From the NCBI GenBank assembly GCA_016169945.1, contig JADLSH010000375.1, positions 968,501 through 1,032,500 of the forward strand: DNA of 64,000 nucleotides, in the 5' to 3' direction. A model generated the notes under the pieces. It saw only the letters and a program-made list of their open reading frames with translations. It was not told the DNA's origin and did no database searches. Below, piece after piece: positions 46,442 through 57,700 of this stretch. This DNA is from Trachythela sp. YZ-2020 (Eukaryota; Cnidaria; Anthozoa; Malacalcyonacea; Clavulariidae). A program made the translations under genes and the position numbers. Position 1 is the stretch's first letter; each line of letters opens with the position of its first letter.

Positions 46442-46881
46442 TAAGGCCCGTTTCAGACGCCGCTCCACTCACGCGCCGAACTTAAATGACGAATTAGGTG
46501 CGACAGAAGAGCGACGTATGAATCAATTAGGTACGGCAGAATTTGGAGCGACATAAGTTCGACATAAATTCGGCAGAAGTTCGACAGAGCCTGTCGCATT
46601 ATGCGACGTTAGAGTGACATTGATTCATACGCCGCTCCACTCATGTGCCGAACCTAAATCAAAATTTACTGCAAATTTGTTAGGATTAGATTAGCCACTT
46701 TGCTATTTTAAATATTTTTGAATTGTATTTGGAATTCCCGCGCGAATTACCCTCCTCTCTCGTCAACAACATTATATTTTATACGCCGTTTGAATCACTG
46801 TCGCTCTTGTGTCGCTCCAGCGTCGCACCTAATACAATTAAGTTCAGCGCATGAGTGGAGCGGCGTCTGAAACGGGCCTAA
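46442..46881. mobile_element. Harbinger-like MITE with TAA duplication and internal repeat of its arm
   Basis: TAA flanks GGCCCGTTTCAGACGCCGCT and its inverse AGCGGCGTCTGAAACGGGCC. The arms continue through CCACTCACGCGCCGAACTTAA. A further partial copy of the arm (CGCCGCTCCACTCATGTGCC) lies inside at about 46630, so the element contains a nested or duplicated end. Confidence 0.65.
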
Positions 46882-47029
46882 GATATGAAAAATCGGTAAT
46901 AGAGTTTATTATATAATTTTAAGAGTTCTTTTAAATGAGACAAACTAAATTTTTATTGCCAATGTCCTTTAAGCATTTATTCTAGTATACTAGAATATCC
47001 ATTTCCAGCCGACAATTTTAGAAAATATG

Positions 47030-47175
47030 ACACAAAACATACTCCGAATAAAAGCATCTTGTGCGCTCAATACAAGAATACACTATATGCGGACATGTGG
47101 TATACCGAAGTGTATTCTTGTTTGTAACTCAAATCTTGAACGCACAAGATCTTTTATTCCGAGTATATTTTGTGT
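47030..47175. repeat. Hairpin-forming repeat
   Basis: ACACAAAACATACTCCGAAT, continuing AAAAGCATCTTGTGCG, is repeated inverted at the right. The 12-base TATACTAGAATA occurs directly at 46986-46997 and 47176-47187. Confidence 0.5.
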
Positions 47176-47279
47176 TATACTAGAATACGCGAAAACAATT
47201 TCCACACGTTGAAAACCGCGGGAATCTAGTCACGTGATCGCTATGGTTTTGGGTTTTCGCAAACATACGTCAATCTAAA

Positions 47280-48832
47280 GGTCTCTATTATGCTCCCCTC
47301 CCGCCTCTCCCCCTCATTGGCAGGAGCCTATTATTCACGACAAGGGCGACACCCCCTCTTCTTCTTTGCATAGGCGTCTACTAAAAAGCGATACAACGAT
47401 ACAGGGAACCGGAACCTGCATGGAACCAAATTATCGCATTTCCAGGGGGGGGGTGTATATTTGAAGAAATATACCTAAATATATATCTGATAATAACGCA
47501 AAACATTCTAAGACTGTGATACCGAAGTAAAACGTCTTATGACTAGCTGTATATCGTTGCGGGTCAGTTTATTTCGTTTACATATTGTCTAAAAAATATT
47601 ATTAAAACAAGCATACATATTATGACAGATGATGGGGGGCCATTTGTGAAAAAGGGCCCTTAATCTGAGTGCTGAAGGTGCGAGCCCTGTAGGGGTCCGG
47701 GGGAGTTTTTTCCCGGGAAAATTGCCAAGCCAATGGTATTTCAATGTTTTAACTAAAACTTTAAAAATGTCTAACTATATAAGCCATAAAAACAATATTT
47801 CGTTAAACACAGACAAATCATTTACTCTGTAAACGACCCAATGTATAAAGGGCCCAGGGAGTGGGGGGCCAATTTTGTGTGAGTGGGGGACCATCAAGAG
47901 GGCCTGGGAGGCCAAGTGCCCCCCCCCCCCCCAGTATATATGTTAAAATATGCCTTGATGACAACACATGATGCCCTACAACAACCGGTTTCCTGTATCG
48001 CTGACGCTGTATCGTTGTACATTATCGCTTTTTGTCGTACCCTTTGCATATTAATATTTCGAACTATTCGGCAGTTGGAATATTTCTCTTTGCGTATTCA
48101 ACGTGTTTAATACACTTTACAAGACACCTTTCACACTAGTCACTAGTTTAATTTAATTCATAGGAACATATTGATTGGTCACTTAACGTTTGCTGCACAC
48201 AGAAATCGAGGTCTTTAATATCCACCAAAAGTGTTATCACGATCTGCGCCTATGAGAAAATATGTGGCAAACTTATTTAACAACTAATAAATGACAAACT
48301 GTTGGAATACTTCAATGTGGTAACAAGAGCCACAGCGTACGATTGTACAAAAAGTACGATCTACATTAGGTTTTTTTCATAAGGTTAAAAAATGTCAAAA
48401 ACTTTGCATCGAATCACTTTTTGGCCACTGCAGACAGTACGGCACAGCTCTCAGCCATCAGAATTGAGAAATTCTGATTTCAGCGGGGGCGAAAATTCTC
48501 CATTACTCTGCCCCTAAGTAACTTACCATCTGGGTTCTTTTGAAACAATGACATAACATTGTTAAATGCCGGTATTCTTTGTTCACCGTACTGCAAACTG
48601 GGATCTAAAGACAGTAGATCAAACGACAATATTATCAGACGAGAACTACGGAAATGCCAAAAGAAAAGTTATATATCCAACGATTAGGACCGATCTCTTT
48701 ATAACCATACTGGATTTTTTTGGTGGCATTGTAAATATGACATTTTATTATATGGCAAGCGTTTGTTTTGGTGAATCTAGCAAATTGGTTGGCTGCTGAC
48801 GTGGCAGGATTTTCCCGTATTGAATCAGAAAT
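47280..48832. other. Intergenic with a decayed G/C-homopolymer-bearing element
   Basis: An inverted pair (GCGATACAACGATACAGG near 47390; CCTGTATCGCTGACGCTG near 47994) suggests an old transposon of about 0.7 kb containing G and C homopolymer runs (47447-47453, 47920-47934). No coding frame supported. Confidence 0.4.
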
Positions 48833-50290
48833 TATTATTATTATTATTATTATTATTTACAAATATTTTACAACGGTAGCCCTTCAGAACACCTATGATC
48901 TGTTTTTCAAGAGGCCGTTTGAAACTGCTATTACATAATATTATTAGAAAACAAGAATGAAACCTAGTCAAATGCACACATAAGTATAAAATTATCACAC
49001 TATTAAAAATATTTAAAAAGGAAAATTATTACATGCAGATAGAACATATGTAGCTAGATCTATTTAATGTTACTGTTTTCTCTGAGAGACGTCTTGAATT
49101 GACCTGTCGACATTTCATTTGTCTTAACCTTATTTGGCAAGTCATTCCAGCATTTTGCTCCTGTGTAACTAAAGCTTTTTTTCAGGAAATTTGTTCTAGG
49201 TTTATTTAGCTGAAAATTAAGCCCGTTACTTCTAAGTTGATACTTTTCATTATTAGATAAACTGAACATATTAGCCATATTTTCCGGCACTTCCTTATTT
49301 TTAACATTAAACATAAGTGTAGCTTTCTGAATATCTCTCCTTTCCTTAAGTGTTTGCCAACCAAGTTCTCTCAACAGGTCTCTTGATCGGATCTCGTATG
49401 ATTTACCCGTAATTATTCTTGCCGCTCTGTTTTGCATTTTCTGCATATTATCAAGCAAATAGCTACTACAATTATCCCAGACCATGCTACAATAATCAAA
49501 GTAAGGAAGAACCAATGACTTATATACTGTGATCAAAATTTATTTTGGCACAACCTGCTTAAGTCGCCTTAGCATACCTAATCCTTTAGAAACTTTTTTT
49601 ATTACATTACCAACATGCTCATTCCATAAAAGCTGGTCATCAACAACGATCCCCAAGGTTTTGCATTGTTTTACACGTTTGATGTTTGTATCTGCTAGTT
49701 TTATTAAGGGATCCCGATCGATGCTATTTAGTTTACTTCTTGAGCCTATTATCATGTATTCTGTTTTATCTTTGTTTAGGGTCAATTTGTTGCTAATTAT
49801 AGCCATTGATGTACACATTCCAAATTTTTATTCAGATTTTCCTCTAATTCGTCAATCGATCTGGCTGTGGCAGTTAAATTAGTATCATCAGCAAACATGC
49901 TTGCCGAAGCACCATCCATGCATTTTGGCAAATCATTAATATAAACTAAAAATAATAGGGGCCCCAAATTCGACCCCTGTGGTACTCCACATGTTATAGC
50001 ACATTGCCTCGACATTGCCTGATTACTTTTACATATTTGTTTTCTGTTACTCAAATACGATCTAAACCAATCCAATGTTAATCCGTGAATTCCATAAATT
50101 GATAATTTTTTAATCAAAATATCATGATCTACACAATCAAATGCTTTCTTCAAATCCAAAAATATAACTCCATTCAATAGCCCTTTATCCATGTTTATAT
50201 ACCAACTATTTGTAACTCCTAATAGGGATGTTTGTGTTGACTGTTTTTTCCTAAAACCTGCTTGCTGTTTTGTTAGAATGTTGTTGTTTT
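48830..50290 (-). mobile_element. LINE, nearly continuous RT with (ATT)n tail
   Basis: Minus-strand frames 50354-49797, 49818-49540 and 49536-49060 give an RT with NILTKQQAGFRKKQSTQTSL, FLDLKKAFDCVDHDIL, GVPQGSNLGPLLFLVYIND and catalytic MFADDTNL. The thumb has TLGIVVDDQLLWNEHV and the C-terminus LVLPYFDYCSMVWDN and RAARIITG, ending WNDLPNKVK. Only about two frame breaks separate the pieces, so this is the best preserved LINE here. It is 5'-truncated near 50290 and ends 3' in (ATT)n at 48833-48856. Confidence 0.85.
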
Positions 50291-50377
50291 CTACAAATAC
50301 GTTCGTAGTTCCAAGACCTGGAACAAAACTCACATCTCTGCTCACAGTGACCATCAGATCTCACCATTGTGAACAAA

Positions 50378-50518
50378 ATGGAAGAATCGCAAACTGTCAA
50401 GAATGGTCGAACTTATTTAGAAAACAAACGAACAATTATGTTGGGAATTAGTCCGGGAAATCCGTTTTTCAATAAAATGGAAAATCTCCTAAAAATGTTG
50501 CAATTTTGCAAGGAATAA
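50378..50518 (+). CDS. Possible N-terminus of a cyclodipeptide synthase (46-codon ORF)
   Basis: ATG at 50378 (context AAAATGG, in-frame TGA just upstream) opens 46 codons to TAA. Residues 18-41 read KRTIMLGISPGNPFFNK then MENLLKM. Cyclodipeptide synthases (CDPS, PF16715) have at this place a beta-strand and the motif (L/V)(I/L)G(I/V)S..N..F, whose Ser is the nucleophile that takes the aminoacyl group from aminoacyl-tRNA; a helix follows, as here. An animal CDPS is known in Nematostella. The rest of the ~230-residue enzyme is not found, and the stop comes where the next strand should begin. It is therefore a truncated pseudogene, a fragment cut off by the neighbouring LINE, or an exon whose donor I cannot see. 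Confidence 0.4.
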   Translation: MEESQTVKNGRTYLENKRTIMLGISPGNPFFNKMENLLKMLQFCKE

Positions 50519-51544
50519 TTCTAATCAGAAGGTCAGAATGTATATATTAATAATGTGATAATTATAAGGAATTAACATTATTTTCTCACTCTGATAACTG
50601 ACAGTTAACGACAATCTGCTGCATAATAGTGCTTAGTGAAACCCACCTATATTTAACAATTATACCATGAGCTCGAGTCGTATTTGAGCTGATAGCCGAC
50701 GAGGTGTGTAGCACCATGGAGTCTTATGTGAGCCACGTTTTGAGCCTGGTTCACATGCACGGTCGAGTGAAAGTCGCACCAACAATACATCGTAATTCTA
50801 TCTTAAAATTAAATACCGCAATCTGCACTGAGGATGTAACAGTTAAGTTTGAAATCTTCCCTATTTGAAATTAAATACCGCTACCTTCCCTGAGAGAAAA
50901 TATTTAAGCGCACCGCCCTCGAATAGGCGCCAAGCTTATTCACAACAACGCGGCGCTTAATCGAGCTGAAGACAACCATATACAGTTCATCTCAATCTTT
51001 AGTCAGGCTTGGACATGCATTTACTCTCCTGTACTAAGTGAGTATATTTCAATGCTCTGTCGTTTTTATGTTGGTAATTATTTAAAGCAAATTCCGATGC
51101 ATTATAATCGCATTCTCGTTGTATTATTCTCGGCTACAAAGTGTTTTAATTTTTTTAAGGCTTTGTTCGATAAAAAACCCACCTATTATGTTCATCTTCG
51201 CCCAATTTTGCAAAATATAGAGTTTCGACTCGTAATATTTGGCTATCTCCTCGGTTTCGCCCAATATTGAAGTCTACACCAAAAATTGAGGTCAAAAGTA
51301 ATAATATCACTCGAAATTGGAAATATCATGATATATATGTCATTGTCATGTATCCCTGGGAAACCTGTCGACATCGGCGAATGTAGAACGTGTTAGTTGG
51401 ACATTTAATTTCTTTCCAAGATGTTCTTGGAAACAGTGGAAATGGTCAGTGTTATCCACCACTTTTTTCGGTCAAATAAGCATGCAATATTTACCTACTC
51501 CTACCTTTGAAGAACTAAACATGCGTTTTTAAATGCGCTATTAC
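50519..51544. other. Intergenic, no gene assigned
   Basis: Holds neither the missing part of the CDPS-like frame nor a convincing next exon of the minus-strand NFRKB gene. A minus-strand open stretch after an acceptor-like GTGTAG at about 51270 is phase-compatible with NFRKB but has no recognisable content. Confidence 0.35.
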
Positions 51545-51715
51545 CTGGGCGTTGAGATACAGATGGTTCTGGAGAAATTCCATCTTCAGGCCCACTGCTT
51601 TCACTGTCACTGTCACTATCACTTTCACCAGAACTGCTAGTATCGCTACCGTTATCAACACCACCACCACGTTGATTCATTTCCAAAGCATAACCTGAAG
51701 AAGTGCTTTCTTGCA
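51545..51715 (-). CDS. NFRKB: NFRKB exon o
   Basis: Acidic Ser-rich (SSSGESDSDSDSESSGPEDG). Phase 1 to 1, acceptor TTCGTCAG, donor CCCAG|GTAATA. The following exon is not identified. Confidence 0.65.
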
Positions 51716-54700
51716 CTGACGAAGAGAGAAGGCAAACTTAAAACGTGCGTGTGCTACAAAAATCTGCTTCTAGATCGGTTTGGCTCGATCACACTGACTG
51801 GTTGAGCCAATTATAACAATGAGTGGCTGTATGGCATGGAGAATTAACAGTGGAATTTTCAAAACCATGAAAAGACAATGGAAGTTATGAACCAATTACT
51901 GGATTGTGACTGGGTGGCACTGTTGCTACGCTAAGTGTTATGCAAAGAGTCCAATGCTCTAAAACATGGCTAGTCCAAACGTGATGAGTAAACATTAAAC
52001 ATGTTTCTACAACTTACCGGGTTGGTCAACAGGTATATACGGAGAATTTAATCTCGATGTTCTTAGGAAAGTACTGACAGGCTGTAGATTATGCAGTAGG
52101 TTTCGATCTTGAGTATGAAGGTGGTGACCTAGGGACATAGGTTGCTGAGGTGCGACTGGCAGAACAGGCTGACCGGGGGACAAAACATCTATCTTTGGCA
52201 TAGGAGGAAGAGGTGGTTGAACAATGGTAGTAAGATCAAGACTAGACATTTCCACGCTATAGTGATAAAAATACAACAATATTTAATTCTTAAAGCCATC
52301 TAAACTAAACAAAGTTTATTTATGCATGGTAGCTGTACCATTTCCACTTCTCCGTAGAGGATTAGCAAGGATTTACCAAGAAAAGTAAGGATACGCGCCA
52401 AGATGGCTGCCAGAGTTATATATTTGCACCGTGGGGACTACGCGCTTGAAACGCACGAAGTCTCTCTAGGTGCAATCTACTAAGTATTAATGTTCAACAT
52501 CTACATAAATGATTTGCCATTACTTTCTCATCATCGGTCCTACAAGACCATACTATATACTACTTTTGGGCACCCGACAAATGACAGAGAGAATTCCTCC
52601 CAATATTATCCAAATAGAACTGTTAGGAAACAACTTATTCCAGTGGTCGCCGCTACCGATCTAGGTTTAACTTATTATGATATCCAATTTAATTATGATA
52701 TCCATATTAAGGATTTCGCTTCATCTTGTATGGCCATGGCTTGTTTATGTCAATCAATATTTCACACCCATAAAGATAACCAATGATCTTGTATTAATAA
52801 AACTATGTTATTGCTCGTTCGTGAGGGCTAAATCTTCCAATAAAAACATTACAACTCGTACAAAATTTTGCGACTAGAATTATTACTGACGGTCCCAAAT
52901 TTGATCATATAACTCCAGTACTAAAAAAACTCCAATGGCTCCCTGTTGGGGAAACTCATAATTTTAGAGATTTTTGAGAAACCTTACCTGGGCTGTGTAT
53001 ACATACAGATAGTATAATCCGGACAAGTTATTATGTATGTATGTACGCATGGATTCGTTTTTACTTGCTATACTTCATGGCAAAACGTATACCTTTCATT
53101 TTGTGGGTTTGCCTTCGTCTTATCCTGTTTCTTCAGATTTTCTGAAGGCGGTCGTTTTGGCTTAGCTGGTTTCTTTGCCTTTGTGGCATCAGGAAGTCCA
53201 ACATCAAGTACGGCGAAGTTCGTTTTTGGACCTTCAGCCTCATCAGAAACTGTCGATGGAAGTGAAATGTCCGGGATACCAATTGCCGTGTCTTTTGCTT
53301 TTTGCTAAAATGACCGACAAAACGTAGTTGAGCCTTTTTGAGGTTTCTTAAGTATAAAAGGAAACGAACTATTGAATTTGATGAGACATTTTAAGCCAGA
53401 ATATTTAAATCTGACGAGATAATTAATGTTATCACATATCTTGGAAATGGAATTATTTGGTGCCTCAATTATTTTCACTGCAAAGCTTGTTTTAGGCGGT
53501 TTTAAGCATTTGAAAATCAGACACGAGGCTCTCATTTGCGAGCAACATTAAGTCAGAAGGGACCCTACCAATAACCCCATTGGGTTATTCATCAAAATGC
53601 AAACACCACCACATATCGGGTCCAGTCCTAAATGTTATATACAGTGGGCCAAACTACCTCCAAAGCCCCTCGTTTAAGTATTACATCAGTAGCTATACTT
53701 CGCCAACCTGCTGTTTCAATAGTTTCTGTTTTTGGTTCTGTTGTTTCTTCGCACGGGCTGCAGCCGCACTTGCCTCGTGAAGCTTTTCTAAACGCCAAAC
53801 AATAATTACAACTTTCATTAAGCTGGTTTTCCACTAGGCGATATTTGTCGCGCGAAGCGAAGCAAAATACAGGTTTCGGTAATATGATTGGTTATCGAAA
53901 AAAATCGCCGCGAAAAAAAAAGATAGGATCGGCTTCCGATCCTCCTTCCCTGCTGTTCGCTTTTCGCTAACCCAACCAATGCATTTAAATTTCTTTCCGC
54001 TTCCAGGCGAATATGTCGCGCGAAGTGGAAAAGCGGGTTTGCATAGAGGATCGAACAAAGAGCGGTCCGTACACCACACATTATATAGAGACCTTGCGAT
54101 GTAGGACGGCAACGCGAACGACGACGGCCAAAAGAAAATGCTTCAAATAAATCAATTAAATAAAACTTGTCGTTTATTATCAATCGTATGAATTCACTTC
54201 AGTTTGTGGAAGTTGAGATATATAAGGGCTTTTTGGTTTGGAAGATTGTAAACAGAGCGAGGATGACGTCTAAAACTCCCGTGGGATTTTAATTATCCAT
54301 TTCTATTCTAAAATACTATAAATTTCATTGTACTTATAGCCGTCGTCGTCACGTTGCCGTCTTGAAATAGTACGGTCTCTATTAAACGGCATAGGCCGAA
54401 TGCTGCATGGGTGTGCAAGGAGTTGATACCCCCGCGCAGTCTACAGTACCGCTCTCCCAACAACATGCAAAGTTATCACCATCGACCATTACATAAATTT
54501 TGAAGTTTGATGGCAGCTACGATTGCGCATCCCTTGGGAAATCTCCACTCTCCAAGACAATATCATTACCAATTACCATTAGGCAACAAGTTTCTTGTAG
54601 GTATATATGCATTCGTGGCCATCAATACAACTATTTCGCGAAGGTATCGATCCGTGAGCAACGGTCGTTATTTATACTGACATGCGAGTCAAAATGTTTT

Positions 54701-57700
54701 CTAAAAATAAAAATCGTCAGCGGTGTTCTGCACAAAAAGAAAGTAATCTTTGGATGAGTTTTCGTCAGGTTGAAAAAATACAAAAAATTAGAATTCCCAC
54801 AATTTGAACAAAGGCTCTCTAGTTAGTTAGAATTCAGGGTCAAAATATCGGAAGACTAATCGTGTATTTTTAAGGAGAGGATAGTTTACCCAACGGTTTT
54901 ATTGAAACCAAAATTAACCATTTAAGCAGCTAGTCATTGGAACACCAACTACTGTATCTAGCAGTAAATAATTGCAAAGCTTACCAAACTCGTCGACAGT
55001 TCTAGTTTTGTGAAGGTATATCCAAACTTTGCGTGCATTGTCGTATTTTACGCACGGATCTTTCTCGTAATGAAGTCGATCCAGGGCTCCACTCACAACT
55101 GTATGGATCTACAAAATAAGTTAACCAGACATTGAACTTAAGTAGAACATTCGTGGTATGATGTCACGACGTGTTTCCGGTGCAGTTATATAACAGATTT
55201 AGTAAAAATAAAAACACAATTGAGATAAACACACCTGTCCATCCGTTGCAGTTGGATTAATATATTGAGAATCTTTCAACAAAAGGCAGACCTGAAAACA
55301 AATTAACTTTTCTCACGATTATCATTGTAACTTAGCAGCTAACACGACTGTTTTTGAAAAACATCTTTTTCCATTACAACCCTTACAAAAATTTCACATG
55401 TGCACGAAACTGTCTTTTCACATGTGAACTGCTCCAATTCCACATACGAACCTTTATTTTCACATGTGAAAGTATATGTGAAACTCGAATTTCACATGTG
55501 AAAATTCTGAATTTCATATATGAAATGTTATATCATGAATTACAATGATATGTGAAATTTTCGTAACGAAAGTGCATTCCGATCCATTAAATGACTGCAG
55601 TATACAGTTAATAAACCAGGAGTGGAATGTATCAACGAATCTGAGCAGAAATATTTAAATTGCATGGAGGTTCAACAATCATTGTGGCATGATTTTGAGG
55701 TAAACCGCAATTGATCTCCAATGGAAAATCGATGTCCAATGGGTTTGATGTCTACCGAGCGAAGATCAATTGTTTTTTTAAAAAAAATGGCGCATATAAA
55801 TCCATGTCCCATAAATCATATAGACTGATATTTGTTGAATGCCGAACTGTAAAATAATCATCAATATTGTTTGTTGTGTTTGCTGCGTAAAAACTGCTTT
55901 CGGTTTCGTGTTTTCGACGCCATTTTGATTGAAAAAAATAGTGAATTTATTTTGATTTTTATTAATAAAGCAAAAAAGCCAATAATAATGTAATTAGTAA
56001 TGAAATTGCTTATCGCAGAGTGTAAAACAAAAAAAGTATCAAATCTAGCAGGTAGCATCAATTCAAACCATCAGCAATGGTGGACCAATCATAACTCTTT
56101 TATGGGACAATCGTTAATGCCGGGAGGTTTATTAAATAACTTTCCAATATAAATATTTGGAAATGAACGCAGCGAGTATCAAGAATGAATATTCTCGCAC
56201 ACGCGTTCAGTCGTCGTATATACACATTACGTCCAGATTGTAAAACTGTTATCAAGATGAAAATTGAAGACGTATACCTCCGCCCTAGTCCCTTCCCCAT
56301 TTGGCAACCTCGCAGCAGCATCTCGTACTAACGTCAAAATTGTCACGTAAGGAGGTCGCTTGGATACCAACAAAGAGTGTTCTCGCGCCTTATTTAGATT
56401 GGATTCTTTCGTAAACACACCCTAAAACACAACCATGCATGTCAGTGACAAGGCGATAACAAAACAGTTAGAAATATTCCAAACTAAAGTTATGCCACTA
56501 TTTGAGGAAAAAAAAGCAAATACGCGATGTATCCCGCTGTTTTGTTTGTTGATCAAATTATAAATGCACAAAATCGGCTTAAGTTCCTTAACATATAGCC
56601 ATTATACTGTGGTGTGTTTTTAATTAACTGTTCTACATCAACACTACCATTTGAACTATACTTTAATGGAAATATTAATATTACCTTCACAGGAGCAACT
56701 ATAGACTCAAATCCATGCATCTTGTAAATAAAAGGTTTGTGAGGGTTTTCATATCTTTGCCGCTCCTACAGAAACAACAAGATATAAAATATTTTCAGAG
56801 CCTAAGCTGTCTACACACATCTTACTTATCCAAACACGACGATTGATTACGATAAGGGCATTACAAGAAAACCCTACTTCAAATTCCAATGTCATAAGTG
56901 TGTTATTTGCACATCTTCACACTAGTTTAATAAATACACGTATCTCAAGAAGAAAACAACTTAACCCTTGCCACATCATGCATGTAACTTTGGGTCTTGA
57001 TTATACGAGAAAAAACCCAACAAACCTGACTTTGATACTCAGATTTTTCAACCACTGTACTTGGTGCTACAACATATACCGCGCGTCTAAAGAAGTAAAG
57101 AACATTGGTAAAACGCCATTCAGACATTTTGAACAATAAAGGTCCATTTGATGGTATTGACAAAAATTTAAATGAAATATTTTCGAGTTTACTTAGTACA
57201 AATCAGAATGTCAAAATACGGCTGCGCACCTAAAATTGACTGAGACACTGAGATAGCTTCACAACTTCGTCCCAGTCTCTTTTCGCGCGAGTTTGGCAAT
57301 AATATTTTCTGAATTGTGGTACAAATCATCAAAATGTCTAGAGCATTGTTAGCAGTTCTTATATGTGCGTATGTTTTATTTCGCTTTGCTATTCGTTTGT
57401 AAGCTAGTCAAGGTTATATCGTGAAACGTCTTTACCGTTAATATACTATAAGATGTCCGTCCGGCCTATCTAACGGCAATACACATAGCTTACGAATGGT
57501 AAATTTAGTGTTAGGCTAGCTTACCACCCGTACCATCCCTATAGATTGATCGTTACCATGCATGTATACGGATCGACCATGCATGTATTACGAAAATTTC
57601 CACTGATGTGCATCGTTTCGCAGAATTGGACCATTCTCTTACGTTTGGTATCGAAAAAGAATATATTAAGAAAATACTGTAGATATCTTGTACTTACGAT

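Noticed and set aside
57238..57316. Candidate linking NFRKB exon between exons e and g
   Set aside because: Its length gives phase 1 rather than the needed phase 2, and the compatible frame has a stop. The exon at 57698-57732 fits instead.
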